NCBI GenBank assembly: GCA_050012775.1
Contig: JBEKGN010000002.1
Location: 186,001-250,000 of the forward strand
Reading direction: 5' to 3'
Length of the DNA stretch: 64,000 nt
From: Roseiarcus sp050012775
GTDB lineage: Bacteria > Pseudomonadota > Alphaproteobacteria > Rhizobiales > Beijerinckiaceae
This document shows, piece after piece, positions 43,780-52,864 of this stretch. How positions within the stretch are numbered: position 1 is the first letter of the stretch; each line of letters opens with the position of its first letter. The notes under the pieces were generated by a model that was given only the letters and a program-made list of their open reading frames with translations, had not been told where the DNA came from and searched no databases. Position numbers and translations under genes: made by a program.

Positions 43780-44571
43780 ATGGTTCAATCTTTCCTTTCC
43801 GACGGCGTGCGCATCGCCTTCATCGACGTCGCGCCCGAGGCGCCCGATCGCGGCGAGCCGATCCTGCTGATCCATGGCTTCGCCTCCAATCATCGCATCA
43901 ATTGGGTCAATCCGCGCTGGGTCGAGACCCTGTCCAAGGCGGGCCGGCGCGTCATCGCCTTCGACAATCGCGGCCATGGCGAGAGCGAGAAGCTTTACGA
44001 TCCCGAGGCCTACCGCTCGGAGGCGATGGCGCGCGACGCGGCGAACCTCATCGATCATCTGGAAATCGAGCGCGCCGACGTGATGGGCTATTCCATGGGA
44101 GCGCGCATCGCGAGCTTCCTCGCGCTCGCCGATCCCGCCCGCGTTCGCGCGCTGATCCTCGGCGGCCTCGGCGATCGTCTCGTCCAAGGCGTCGGCCTGC
44201 CGCTCGGCATCGCCGAGGCGATGGAGGCGCCGTCCCTGAACGCTCTGAGCGATCCGATGCAGCGCACGTTCCGCGCCTTCGCCGACCAGACGAAGAGCGA
44301 CCGTGCGGCGCTCGCCGCCTGCATCCGCGGCTCGCGCCAGACCCTTGATGAGGCCGAGGTCCGAGCGATCGCCTGCCCGACGCTCGTCGCCGTGGGCACG
44401 CGCGACGAGGTGGCGGGCGACCCGCATCGCCTCGCCGCGATGTTTCCGCGCGGCGAAGCGCTGGAGATACCGGGGCGGGACCACAATCTGGCGGTCGGCG
44501 ACAAGGTCTACAAGGCCGGCGTGCTGGCCTTCCTGGACAGAGCGAGCGGAGCCGCGCCCGGCCGAAGCTGA
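43780..44571 (+). CDS. Alpha/beta hydrolase
   Basis: Protein of 263 residues. Oxyanion loop ILLIHGFASNHRINW, nucleophile elbow GYSMGARIASF, a late acid in VGTRDEVAGD, and the catalytic His in IPGRDHNLAVGD complete a standard triad. The FDNRGHGESEKLYDPEAY segment is typical of esterase/lactonase-like members. ATG 43780 is chosen because the domain begins there; the preceding 30 in-frame codons look non-coding and the ribosome binding site is weak. The substrate is unknown. Confidence 0.82.
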   Translation: MVQSFLSDGVRIAFIDVAPEAPDRGEPILLIHGFASNHRINWVNPRWVETLSKAGRRVIAFDNRGHGESEKLYDPEAYRSEAMARDAANLIDHLEIERADVMGYSMGARIASFLALADPARVRALILGGLGDRLVQGVGLPLGIAEAMEAPSLNALSDPMQRTFRAFADQTKSDRAALAACIRGSRQTLDEAEVRAIACPTLVAVGTRDEVAGDPHRLAAMFPRGEALEIPGRDHNLAVGDKVYKAGVLAFLDRASGAAPGRS

Positions 44572-44615
44572 AGTCGGCCGACCCGTCAGCCGTGCGCGCC
44601 AAGCCTCCTCCCCGG

Positions 44616-45104
44616 TCACGCGGATTGCGAGGCCTCGAGTTTTCCGGCGAAACCGGCGACGAGCCTCTCGCAATCGCTCGCGACCTGCCGCGCGGTCAGC
44701 GCGCAAACGGCGCGCGGCGCCTTGCCCGCGATGCGCCCCATCTGTTCGAAGGCGCGCCGGTCGCCGCGGCCGCCCATCGTGCACAGGAAGGCGATGTCGG
44801 GCAGGCGCGCTCGATTGTTCGCCAAATAGGACCTCACGGGCGACGAAACGGACGCGCCCCAAACCGGCGTCGCCACGACGACGAGGTCGTACGACGCCAC
44901 GTCGCGCCTCGCAGGCTCGATCGGCGCGCCTTTCTGTCGCACGGCCTCGATGAGGCAGCGTAGATAGCCGGCGATCCCGGAGCGGCTCGATCGGTCGACG
45001 ATCGGCTCGACATCCGCCTGCAAGACCTTCGCCAGCGCCTCCGCCGCGCGGCGGGTTACGCCGGTGCGAGAGAAATAGGCGACCAAAATCTTCGTGTCGG
45101 CCAT
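44616..45104 (-). CDS. Flavodoxin-like protein
   Basis: Protein of 162 residues. The FMN phosphate loop is at the start (ILVAYFSRTGVTRRAAEALA), followed by YDLVVVATPVWGASVSSPVRSYL, the W-containing second flavin loop. The family includes flavodoxins and flavodoxin-fold NADPH:quinone or menaquinone-dependent proteins. ATG 45104 has GCGGAG upstream. It is divergent from the pyruvate kinase gene and could share its FixK-type control, since a 7-of-8 match to the box (TTGA-N6-TCAG, 45166-45179) lies 62 bp before its start. Confidence 0.85.
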   Translation of the reverse strand: MADTKILVAYFSRTGVTRRAAEALAKVLQADVEPIVDRSSRSGIAGYLRCLIEAVRQKGAPIEPARRDVASYDLVVVATPVWGASVSSPVRSYLANNRARLPDIAFLCTMGGRGDRRAFEQMGRIAGKAPRAVCALTARQVASDCERLVAGFAGKLEASQSA

Positions 45105-45227
45105 GATTCGACTCCGCCGCGGCGATCCCCGCAGACTCGAGTACCGCATGAGCGATTGATGCGAATTGACGCAGCTCAGCCGCCGTGACGGTCGACAGGC
45201 CGAACGAGCGCCGCCGCCGTCGCGGGC

Positions 45228-45269
45228 TTGAGCGCGATCAATGCCGCCTGCGTCCCTCGCGCCTATGCG
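45228..45269 (+). promoter_or_regulatory. FixK/FNR box with spaced -10 upstream of pyruvate kinase
   Basis: TTGA-GCGCGA-TCAA (45228-45241) is a perfect FNR/FixK-type dyad. A TATGCG (45264-45269) lies exactly where the -10 should be for a class II activator site centred at -41.5, predicting a start near 45276. A stable hairpin begins at 45277. Confidence 0.55.
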
Positions 45270-45276
45270 CATGCGT

Positions 45277-45301
45277 GAAGCAGCGGATACGCCGCTGCTT
45301 C
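45277..45301 (+). other. Perfect 10-bp hairpin at the predicted 5' end of the pyruvate kinase mRNA
   Basis: GAAGCAGCGG (45277-45286), loop ATACG, CCGCTGCTTC (45292-45301), followed at once by a smaller stem CCGCC-ATTC-GGCGG (45302-45315). With the predicted start at about 45276 it would cap the transcript, as 5' hairpins that protect mRNA do. There is no T-run, so it is unlikely to be a terminator. Confidence 0.45.
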
Positions 45302-45393
45302 CCGCCATTCGGCGGAACGCGCGACATCCGGCCGCGATGCGTTCGTCATGTCGGACTGTTACGAGGGTCTGAAGCATCGTAAGGGCCACGCCT

Positions 45394-47013
45394 ATGAAGA
45401 CGCGCTCCATTGAGAAACTGGATGCAACCCCGCAATCGCCGCCGGGCGCCTCGAACGGCGGCGCGCCGGAAACGGCGGCCAGCGAGGCGTTCGCCACGAT
45501 TCTGCGGGTCCGTGAAGAGGTCCGGCGCGAGTCCGAGCGCGTGCTGAAGAGCTGGGGCGCCGCCATCGGGCTTCCCGCCTACCGCCCGTCCGCCATGAAC
45601 CTCGCGCGCTATCTGGCCCTTCGACGCCACGATCTCTCCGACTTGCAGTCGACGCTCTCGGCTCTCGGCCTTTCTTCGCTCGGGCGTTGCGAGGGCCATG
45701 TCATGGCCAATCTCGACGCTGTCGCGGCGGCGCTGTCGCGCATCTGCGGCGCCGACGCCGAACCTTTTCCCGCCGCCGACCTTTGGTCGGAGGGCGAGCG
45801 TCGTCTCCTCGCCCAGCGCCGCCTGTTGTTCGGCCGCGAAAATAACGCGACGGCGATCATGGTCACTCTGCCCAGCGAAGCGGCGACGGACGCCGCGTTG
45901 GTCGAGACTTACGTCGCCGCCGGGTTGGATTGCGCGCGGATCAACTGCGCGCACGACGATGAGCAGGCGTGGGCCGCGATGGTCAAACACGTCAGGCAGG
46001 CGGCCAAGAAGCATGGCCGCGACTGCAAAATCCTGATGGACCTGCCCGGACCGAAATGTCGCGTCGAAACGCTTTGGCCGAACAGGCCCGAGCGGCTTCA
46101 TGTGGGAGATTGCTTTCGCTTGGCGGTTTCTCCCGGCGAAGGGAACGCCGGCGGCATGCCGGTCGTCACCGTCGGCTTTCCCGAAGTCGTCGCGCGTCTG
46201 CCTTTTCAGGCGCGGGTTTGGATCGACGACGGCAAGATCCGCGCCCGCGTCGTCGGCGTGGAAGGTTCGGATCGAATCGTCGAAGTCATCGGCGCCCGCG
46301 CCAAGGGCGAAAGGCTTCGACTGGAAAAAGGCGTCAATTTTCCCGGGACGCCGCTCGATCTGCCCGCTCTCTCCGCCGACGACGTCGCGGCGCTGCCCGC
46401 CATCGCCAAGTATGCGGACATGGTCGGCTTCTCCTTCGTCCAGCGGCCTGAGGATATCGTCGATCTCGACCGGGCGATCGGATCGGTCAAGTCCGTTCGG
46501 TCGGCGATGCCGCTCGTCCTCAAGATCGAAACGCCTGAGGCCGTGCGCAATCTGCCGCGTCTGATCGTTCAGGCGGCGGGGACGCGCCCGACCGCCGTCA
46601 TGATCGCTCGCGGCGACCTCGCGGTGGAACTGGGACACATCCGGATGGCCGAGATCCAGGAGGAAATCCTCTGGCTTTGCGAAGCCGCGCGGATTCCCGT
46701 GGTCTGGGCGACGCAGGTGCTCGACGATCTCGTGAAAGAGGGGCTGCCGAGCCGGGCCGAAACGACCGACGCCGCGATGGCCCAGCGGGCCGAGTGCGTC
46801 ATGCTCAACAAGGGTCCGCACGTCGTCGAAGCCATTCGCTTCTTGTCGGATATCATCGGCAAGATGAGCCGGCACCAAAGCAAGAAATACGCCCTCCTCG
46901 GCGCGCTGCACTCCTGGCCGCTCGATGCGCTCGCGATCGAAGCGGCGCGCCCGCGCCCCGGCGCGGCGAAGCCGAGCGCTTCGCCAACGGCCGTCGCGAC
47001 GGCGGACGCTTGA
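45394..47013 (+). CDS. Atypical pyruvate kinase with N-terminal extension and no C-terminal domain
   Basis: Protein of 539 residues. The first 150 residues are an extension absent from classical pyruvate kinase (LARYLALRRHDLSDLQSTLS, LGRCEGHVMANLDAVAAAL). The catalytic barrel follows with recognisable motifs: CARINCAHDD, ILMDLPGPKCRVETL, FVQRPEDI, VLKIETPEAV, VMIARGDLAVELG, WATQVLDDLVKEGLPSRAE. The chain ends about 30 residues after the barrel, so the allosteric C-terminal domain is missing. It should convert PEP and ADP to pyruvate and ATP without classical effector control. A FixK-type box and hairpin lie upstream. Confidence 0.85.
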   Translation: MKTRSIEKLDATPQSPPGASNGGAPETAASEAFATILRVREEVRRESERVLKSWGAAIGLPAYRPSAMNLARYLALRRHDLSDLQSTLSALGLSSLGRCEGHVMANLDAVAAALSRICGADAEPFPAADLWSEGERRLLAQRRLLFGRENNATAIMVTLPSEAATDAALVETYVAAGLDCARINCAHDDEQAWAAMVKHVRQAAKKHGRDCKILMDLPGPKCRVETLWPNRPERLHVGDCFRLAVSPGEGNAGGMPVVTVGFPEVVARLPFQARVWIDDGKIRARVVGVEGSDRIVEVIGARAKGERLRLEKGVNFPGTPLDLPALSADDVAALPAIAKYADMVGFSFVQRPEDIVDLDRAIGSVKSVRSAMPLVLKIETPEAVRNLPRLIVQAAGTRPTAVMIARGDLAVELGHIRMAEIQEEILWLCEAARIPVVWATQVLDDLVKEGLPSRAETTDAAMAQRAECVMLNKGPHVVEAIRFLSDIIGKMSRHQSKKYALLGALHSWPLDALAIEAARPRPGAAKPSASPTAVATADA

Positions 47014-47105
47014 TCCTCGCCGACCGGCGAGCGCTGGACAGGGACGGCGGAACGGCCGATCCTCGCCGCCCAAATGCGACGAATACGAAATCCGGGAGTT
47101 TCGCG

Positions 47106-47726
47106 ATGCGCTCTTCGTTACGACGGTTGACCTTCGCCCTTGTCGCGATTTTCGCGGCGCTCGCGGGGCCCGCGTTCGCGGCCTCGTTCGATGACGCGAT
47201 CGCCGCTTACAAGAAGAACGATTTCGCTACGGCGGCCGCCGTGTTCACGCAATTGGCCCAAGGCGGCGACCCGCAAGCCCAGCACAATCTCGGATATCTC
47301 TATCACGTCGGAAAAGGCGTCGCCCAGAACGACGCTCAGGCGATGATCTGGTATCGAAAAGCCGCCGATCAGGGATACGCTCCGTCGCAATTCAATCTCG
47401 GCGTCATGTTCGAAGAAGGCCAGGGCGTCAGCGCCGACGCCGCTCAGGCGATCGCGTGGTACACGAAGGCCGCCGATCAGAACTATCTGACGGCGGAGCA
47501 GAAGCTCGCCGATCTCTATATCTCGCGCAGGGACTTCGCCAACGCGCTGATCTGGGTGCGCAAAGCCGCCGATCAGGGCGACGCCGGCGAGCAGTTCAAC
47601 CTCGGCTCGTTCTATTTCAACGGCTGGGCGGTGCCGAAGGACAATGCGCAGGCCCGGCTTTGGTATTCCAAGGCGGCGGCCCAAGGCTCCAAGGCCGCCG
47701 CAAGCGTGCTGAAGAAGATGCCGTGA
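47106..47726 (+). CDS. Exported Sel1-repeat protein
   Basis: Protein of 206 residues with a signal peptide (LTFALVAIFAALAGPAFAAS) and about five Sel1/TPR-like helical repeats: AQHNLGYLYHVGKGVAQN, SQFNLGVMFEEGQGVSAD, and EQFNLGSFYFNGWAVPKDN are the clear units. Such proteins act as periplasmic scaffolds. It follows the pyruvate kinase gene by 92 bp with its own ribosome binding site (GGGAG), so joint transcription is possible. No partner is indicated. Confidence 0.85.
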   Translation: MRSSLRRLTFALVAIFAALAGPAFAASFDDAIAAYKKNDFATAAAVFTQLAQGGDPQAQHNLGYLYHVGKGVAQNDAQAMIWYRKAADQGYAPSQFNLGVMFEEGQGVSADAAQAIAWYTKAADQNYLTAEQKLADLYISRRDFANALIWVRKAADQGDAGEQFNLGSFYFNGWAVPKDNAQARLWYSKAAAQGSKAAASVLKKMP

Positions 47727-47848
47727 TCGGCGGCGTCCCAGACGAAAGTCTCAATCCGCCGAGGCGGCGAATGTCGAAAAGGTCGTGACAAATCGGACAA
47801 AAGCAGGGAAGCTGCGGGCAACAAACGCCAAAATGAATTCCAGGGTGG

Positions 47849-48691
47849 ATGACGCAACCGATGGGGCCTCCGAATCTGGATGTTGCGGCAGCGCGCGTCT
47901 GCCCGCCTCCTGCGGCGCCTGTTTCGCCTGCTCTCCTTTCGATCCAAGGCTTGACGGTTCGGTTCGGCGGCATCGTCGCGCTCGACAATGTTCATTTCGA
48001 AGTCGCCCGCGGCGAGATCTGCGGGCTGATCGGCCCGAACGGCGCCGGCAAGACCACGCTCTTCAACTGCCTGTCGCGACTTTATCGGCCGCAGAGCGGC
48101 GCGATCCGCTTCGAGGGCCGCGCCATCGAGCGGCTGGCCAAGCACGAGATCGCGCGCCTCGGGATCGCCCGGACGTTCCAGAACCTCGCGCTGTTCGGCA
48201 CGATGACGGCGCTCGAGAACGTCATGATCGGGACGCATGCGATCGCGCAGGGCGGATTTCTCGTCAATGCGCTCGCCCTGCCGAACGCCAGGCGCGAGGA
48301 GCGGCGCATCCGCGAGCGCGCGATGGCCTTGATCGAGGAATTCGGCCTGGGCGCGGTCGCGAACAGCCTTGTCCATGAGCTCCCTTTCGGCACGCGCAAG
48401 CGGGTGGAGCTCGCGCGCGCGTTGGCGCTCGAGCCGAAGCTGCTTCTCCTCGACGAGCCGGCCGCAGGGCTCAATCACGAGGAGGTCGACGCGCTCAGGG
48501 TCGAAATTCAGGCGATTCGCGATCGGCGCGGCGTCAGCGTGCTGCTGGTCGAGCATCACATGAACCTGGTGATGCGCGTTTCCGATCAGGTCGTCGCGCT
48601 CGATTTCGGCCGGGTCATCGCGGACGGCGCGCCCGACGAGGTTCGCTGCAATCCCGACGTGGTGCGCGCCTATCTGGGGGACGCGAACTGA
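47849..48691 (+). CDS. livG: Branched-chain amino acid-type ABC transporter ATPase (LivG)
   Basis: Protein of 280 residues with Walker A IGPNGAGKTTLFN, Q-loop in IARTFQNLALFG, signature LPFGTRKRVELARAL (degenerate LSxGxxQ, as usual for LivG) and Walker B LLLLDEPAAGLNHEE. It is longer at the N-terminus than typical LivG by about 25 residues; ATG 47861 is another possible start. First gene of a five-gene importer operon; its stop overlaps the next start by one base (TGATG). Confidence 0.9.
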   Translation: MTQPMGPPNLDVAAARVCPPPAAPVSPALLSIQGLTVRFGGIVALDNVHFEVARGEICGLIGPNGAGKTTLFNCLSRLYRPQSGAIRFEGRAIERLAKHEIARLGIARTFQNLALFGTMTALENVMIGTHAIAQGGFLVNALALPNARREERRIRERAMALIEEFGLGAVANSLVHELPFGTRKRVELARALALEPKLLLLDEPAAGLNHEEVDALRVEIQAIRDRRGVSVLLVEHHMNLVMRVSDQVVALDFGRVIADGAPDEVRCNPDVVRAYLGDAN

Positions 48692-49404
48692 TGGCGGCGC
48701 TGTTGGAGATGCGCGGCCTGCGGGCCTTCTACGGCCAGACGCAAGCGCTCTACGACATCGACCTCGCGGTCGAGCAAGGCGGCGTCACCGCCGTGCTCGG
48801 GGCCAACGGCGCCGGCAAGACGACGCTGCTGCGCGCGCTTTGCGCGATGACGCGGCGCGAAGGCGAGATCTTTTTCGACGGCGAGCCCTTCGCTCCCAGA
48901 GAGGCCGAGGACGCCGCGCGCAGGGGAATCGCCCACGCGCCCGACGGCCGCGGCACGTTCCTCGACCTGACCGTCGACGAAAATCTGCGTTTGGGCGCCT
49001 ATACGCGGAGGGACCGGGCCGGCGTCGCCCGCGATCTCAGGCGAGCTTTCGACTATTTCCCGCGCCTCGAGGAGCGGCGCGGCCAGCAGGCGGGAACGCT
49101 GTCGGGCGGCGAGCAGCAAATGCTCGCGATTTCGCGCGCGCTGATGCTGCGGCCGCGGCTGTTGCTGCTGGACGAGCCATCGTTCGGCCTCGCGCCGCTT
49201 GTCGTGAAGGAGATCTTCCGCATCCTCGCCGCGATCAACCGGGAAGAGCGCGTCAGCATGCTCATCGTCGAGCAAAACGCCAATCTCGCGCTCGATCTGG
49301 CCGATCGCGCCTATCTCCTGGAGACGGGCCGCGTCGCCTTTCACGGCGCCTCGAGCGTGGTGCGCGCCGACGAATCGGTGCGCCGCGTCTATCTCGGTTA
49401 TTGA
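48691..49404 (+). CDS. livF: Branched-chain amino acid-type ABC transporter ATPase (LivF)
   Basis: Protein of 237 residues, the normal LivF length. Walker A LGANGAGKTTLLRA, signature LSGGEQQMLAISRAL, Walker B LLLLDEPSFGLAPLV and the H-loop region, where MLIVEQNANLAL is the LivF form, are all present. It pairs with LivG as the cytoplasmic ATPase heterodimer. It overlaps livG by one base and precedes livH by 8 bp. Confidence 0.93.
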   Translation: MAALLEMRGLRAFYGQTQALYDIDLAVEQGGVTAVLGANGAGKTTLLRALCAMTRREGEIFFDGEPFAPREAEDAARRGIAHAPDGRGTFLDLTVDENLRLGAYTRRDRAGVARDLRRAFDYFPRLEERRGQQAGTLSGGEQQMLAISRALMLRPRLLLLDEPSFGLAPLVVKEIFRILAAINREERVSMLIVEQNANLALDLADRAYLLETGRVAFHGASSVVRADESVRRVYLGY

Positions 49405-49412
49405 GGGGGGAG

Positions 49413-50285
49413 ATGTTCGCGTTCACCCATCAAGTCCTTTCCGGCCTGGCGATGGGCAGCGTCTACGCCAGCGTCGCGCTGGCGATCGTGATGATTTACC
49501 AGGCGACGCGCCTGGTGAATTTCGCCCAGGGCGAAATGGCGATGTTCTCGACCTATCTGGCCTGGGCGATGATCGACGCCGGCTTGCCCTATTGGGTCGC
49601 GTTTTTCCTTACGGTCGTCATTTCCTTCGTTCTCGGCGCGGCGATCGAGCGGCTAGTCATCCGTCGCTTCGACGGGGCGCCGGTGCTGACCGTGGTCATC
49701 GTCTTCATCGGCCTGTTGGTCATCATCAACAGCTTGGCCGGCTGGCTCTTCACTTATTCCATCAAGAGCTTCGAGAGCCCGTTCCCGGAAACGGCCCGGT
49801 TCGGCGCCGGCTATATCTCGCCGCACGAAATGGGCGCCATCGGCGTGACGCTGGCGATGCTCGCGCTGATCTACGTCTTTTTCCGTTTCACGCCGCTTGG
49901 GCTGGCGATGCGCGCGGCGGCGCAGAACCCGCTGTCCGCGCGGCTCGTCGGCATCAGCGTCGGCCGGATGTTGGCGATCGGCTGGGGGCTCGCCGCGGCC
50001 GTCGGCGCGGTCGCGGGAATGATGGCGGCGCCGATCGTCTATCTCGATCCCAACATGATGGGTGGAATCCTGCTCTACGGGTTCGCCGCCGCGTTGCTCG
50101 GCGGCATCGACAATCCCTGGGGCGCCGTGATCGGCGGTTTTCTCGTCGGGGTGCTCGAGAATATCGCCGGCGCTTATCTCGTCGGGGCCGAAATCAAGCT
50201 TTCGGTGGCGCTTGCGATCATCATCGGCGTGCTCGTGGCCAGGCCCTCCGGCCTATTCGGCCGAGTCATCGTAACGCGTGTCTGA
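49413..50285 (+). CDS. livH: Branched-chain amino acid-type ABC transporter permease (LivH)
   Basis: Protein of 290 residues with about eight membrane helices. LVNFAQGEMAMFSTYLAW is the conserved first block, and PLGLAMRAAAQNPLSARLVGI is the ATPase-contacting EAA-like loop. ATG 49413 directly follows GAGGGGGG. It ends within the GTG that could begin livM, but the better livM start is 21 bp later. Confidence 0.92.
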   Translation: MFAFTHQVLSGLAMGSVYASVALAIVMIYQATRLVNFAQGEMAMFSTYLAWAMIDAGLPYWVAFFLTVVISFVLGAAIERLVIRRFDGAPVLTVVIVFIGLLVIINSLAGWLFTYSIKSFESPFPETARFGAGYISPHEMGAIGVTLAMLALIYVFFRFTPLGLAMRAAAQNPLSARLVGISVGRMLAIGWGLAAAVGAVAGMMAAPIVYLDPNMMGGILLYGFAAALLGGIDNPWGAVIGGFLVGVLENIAGAYLVGAEIKLSVALAIIIGVLVARPSGLFGRVIVTRV

Positions 50286-50298
50286 AAGGAGCCCTGGC

Positions 50299-51318
50299 AT
50301 GCCCGATGCGCGACCCGCCGCGACGCTCGAACAGGCCGGGCCTCGGCGCGCGCGCGTCGCGGCGATCGGGCTCGCGCTCGTCTGCGTCCTTGCGTTGCCG
50401 TTCGCGGCGAGCGGCTACCAGACCTTTCAATTTTCCCAGGTCGTCATCTACGCGATCGCGCTTCTCGGCCTCAATCTGCTGACGGGGTTCAACGGGCAGA
50501 TCTCGCTCGGCCACGGCGCCTTCTTCGGGATCGGCGGCTATGTCGCGGCGATCCTGATCGTCAAGTTCGGCGTCCCCTATGGCGTAGCGATCCCGATCGC
50601 GGGAGCCGTGTGCTTCGGCGCCGGATTCCTGTTCGGCCTGCCGGCGTTGCGCCTGGGCGGGCTCTATCTCGCCTTGGCGACCTTCGCCTTGGCCGTGGCG
50701 ACGCCGCAGCTTCTCAAGTTCAAGGCGTTCGACGCCTACACCGGCGGCGTCCAGGGCTTGCTGCTGAGCAAGCCGAAGGCGCCGCTGGGGCTGCCGTTGA
50801 CCCGCGATCAATGGCTCTACTTCCTGTGCCTCGGTTGCGCGATCCCCCTGTTCTGGGCCGCCGCCAATCTCGTCCATAGCCGCATCGGCCGCGCGCTGGT
50901 GGCGATCCGCGATCATCCGATCGCGGCCGAGACGATGGGCGTCGACGCCGCGCTCTACAAGACCACGACGTTTGGCATCAGCGCCGCCTACACCGGCGTC
51001 GCCGGCGCGTTGATGAGCCTGATCGTCGGCTTTGTCTCTCCCGACAGTTTCGGCTTGTTTCTCTCGCTTTCGCTGCTGGTCGGAATCGTCGTCGGCGGCC
51101 TGGCCTCGATCCCGGGCGTCGTGGTCGGCGCGCTGTTCATCGAGTTCACGCCCAATATCGCCGACCGGATTTCCGACGTGCTGGGCGAAAGCGCCAAGGC
51201 GATGCCCTGGGCGATCTACGGCGTTCTGCTTATCTTGATCATGTACGCCGCGCCGTCGGGCGCCGCGGGCGCCGCCAAGCGGGTGGCGCGGGCGGCGCAG
51301 CGGCTGCGCGGGGGTTAG
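50299..51318 (+). CDS. livM: Branched-chain amino acid-type ABC transporter permease (LivM)
   Basis: Protein of 339 residues with about nine helices. NLLTGFNGQISLGHGAFFGIGGYVAA, read as LTGFNGQISLGHGAFFGIG, is the strongly conserved LivM block; SRIGRALVAIRDHPIAAETMGV is the cytoplasmic coupling loop. ATG 50299 has AAAGGAG upstream and is preferred to GTG 50278, which overlaps livH. The C-terminus ends in an Ala/Arg-rich tail. Confidence 0.92.
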   Translation: MPDARPAATLEQAGPRRARVAAIGLALVCVLALPFAASGYQTFQFSQVVIYAIALLGLNLLTGFNGQISLGHGAFFGIGGYVAAILIVKFGVPYGVAIPIAGAVCFGAGFLFGLPALRLGGLYLALATFALAVATPQLLKFKAFDAYTGGVQGLLLSKPKAPLGLPLTRDQWLYFLCLGCAIPLFWAAANLVHSRIGRALVAIRDHPIAAETMGVDAALYKTTTFGISAAYTGVAGALMSLIVGFVSPDSFGLFLSLSLLVGIVVGGLASIPGVVVGALFIEFTPNIADRISDVLGESAKAMPWAIYGVLLILIMYAAPSGAAGAAKRVARAAQRLRGG

Positions 51319-51371
51319 CGAGTTCCATCGCGACGCGTTCACAGCGCGCGCGCAACACCAGGGAGGAAGTC

Positions 51372-52583
51372 ATGTTCTCACGACGCGCAATCCTGAAAGC
51401 GGGCGGCGCCGGCGCGGCGGCGCTGGCGATGCGGCCTTGGGCGGCCTTCGCGGCGAACGCGCCGGGGGTCACCGACACGGAGATCAAGATCGGCCAGACG
51501 ATGCCCTACAGCGGACCGGCGTCGGCCTATGGCGCGATCGGTCGCGCCGAGGCGGCCTATTTCAAGATGCTCAACGAGCAGGGCGGCGTGAACGGGCGCA
51601 AGATCAATTTCATCAGCCTCGACGACGGTTACAGCCCGCCCAAGACGGTCGAGCAGATCCGTCGCCTCGTCGAGCAGGAGCAGGTCGCGCTGATCTTCAA
51701 CAGCCTGGGAACCCCGTCCAATTCCGCGATCCGCGACTATCTCAACGAAAACAAGGTGCCGCAGCTCTTCGTCGCCACCGGCGCGAGCAAGTTCGGCGAT
51801 TTCGAGCATTTCCCATGGACGATGGGGTGGCAACCGTCCTACCAGACCGAAGCGCGCATCTACGCCAAGCATATCCAGGCGACGAAGCCGGACGCGAAAG
51901 TCGGCGTGCTCTATCAGAACGACGATTTCGGCAAGGACTATCTCATCGGCCTGAAGGACATGTTCGGCGCGAAATACGCCAGCCTCGTGGTGAAGGAGGC
52001 GTCTTACGAGACGTCCGAGCCGACGGTCGATTCGCAGATCATCGACTTGCAGAGCTCCGGCGCCGACACGTTCGTGATCGCCGCGACGCCGAAATTCGCC
52101 GCCCAGGCGCTGCGCAAGGCCTATGACGTCGGCTGGAAGCCGGTCGAATACCTGACCAACGTTTCGATCTCCGTCGGTTCCGTACTGAAGCCGGCCGGGC
52201 TCGAGAAATGCGTCGGCGTGATGACCGGCGCCTACGGCAAGGAGCCGACCGACCCGAGATGGAAGGACGATCCGGGCCTGCAGATTTGGCGCGACTTCAT
52301 GAACAAATACATGCCGGGCGCCGACCAGACCGACGTCAACAATTCCTATGGTTACGGCGCCGCCGCGACGATGACGCAAGTGCTCAAGCAATGCGGCGCC
52401 GACCTGTCGCGCGAGCGCATCATGAAGGAGGCGGCGAACTTGAAGGATTTCCAACTGCCGACCCTGCTGCCCGGCATGACGATCAACACCTCGCCGACCA
52501 ACTACAATCCCATCCGCCAGATGCAGTTGGCGCGTTTCACCGGCCAGAGCTGGGAGCTGTTCGGAGAACTGATCGCCGGCTGA
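51372..52583 (+). CDS. Periplasmic binding protein of the Liv-type ABC transporter
   Basis: Protein of 403 residues with a twin-arginine-like export signal (SRRAILKAGGAGAAALAM), then the Peripla_BP_6 fold: IKIGQTMPYSGPASAYGAIG, GVLYQNDDFGKDYLIGL, and VDSQIIDLQSSGADTFVIAA. Related proteins bind branched-chain amino acids, amides or urea; FEHFPWTMGWQPSYQTEA is found in a branch whose ligand is not settled. It is the last gene of the operon, 53 bp after livM, with AGGGAGGAAG before the ATG and a strong terminator hairpin after the stop. Confidence 0.9.
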   Translation: MFSRRAILKAGGAGAAALAMRPWAAFAANAPGVTDTEIKIGQTMPYSGPASAYGAIGRAEAAYFKMLNEQGGVNGRKINFISLDDGYSPPKTVEQIRRLVEQEQVALIFNSLGTPSNSAIRDYLNENKVPQLFVATGASKFGDFEHFPWTMGWQPSYQTEARIYAKHIQATKPDAKVGVLYQNDDFGKDYLIGLKDMFGAKYASLVVKEASYETSEPTVDSQIIDLQSSGADTFVIAATPKFAAQALRKAYDVGWKPVEYLTNVSISVGSVLKPAGLEKCVGVMTGAYGKEPTDPRWKDDPGLQIWRDFMNKYMPGADQTDVNNSYGYGAAATMTQVLKQCGADLSRERIMKEAANLKDFQLPTLLPGMTINTSPTNYNPIRQMQLARFTGQSWELFGELIAG

Positions 52584-52625
52584 ACGCGCGGGCGGGCGGG
52601 CCATGTTGGCGCCGCCCGCCCGTTC
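52582..52625 (+). terminator. Terminator-like hairpin after the Liv operon
   Basis: An 11-bp GC stem, CGGGCGGGCGG (52589-52599) with CCGCCCGCCCG (52612-52622), is extended outward by GAACG/CGTTC. It begins at the stop codon. A T-run is lacking, but its strength and position suggest a transcript end. Confidence 0.6.
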
Positions 52626-52864
52626 GCACGATCGCCGCCGAAGCGGAAATCCTTGACTTTGTGCGCCGCATCATCGATAAGCCCTTCACCGCGTGAATTG
52701 CGGTCGATGCGCGCCGGTTGCGTGAAGGGCAAAGCTGTCCTCCTACCGAGCGCCTGTTCGTAAATCCGCTCGACCGCCCGGACACGCAGGGCGTCCCCCC
52801 TTAACGAATATTTGCCGCGGCGCGGATTCTCCGCGCCTTCGCGGCTGTTTGAAAGACATGACCA

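Noticed and set aside
45105..45566. Upstream extension of the flavodoxin frame
   Set aside because: The extension runs over the pyruvate kinase start and promoter, and the flavodoxin FMN loop begins right at ATG 45104.
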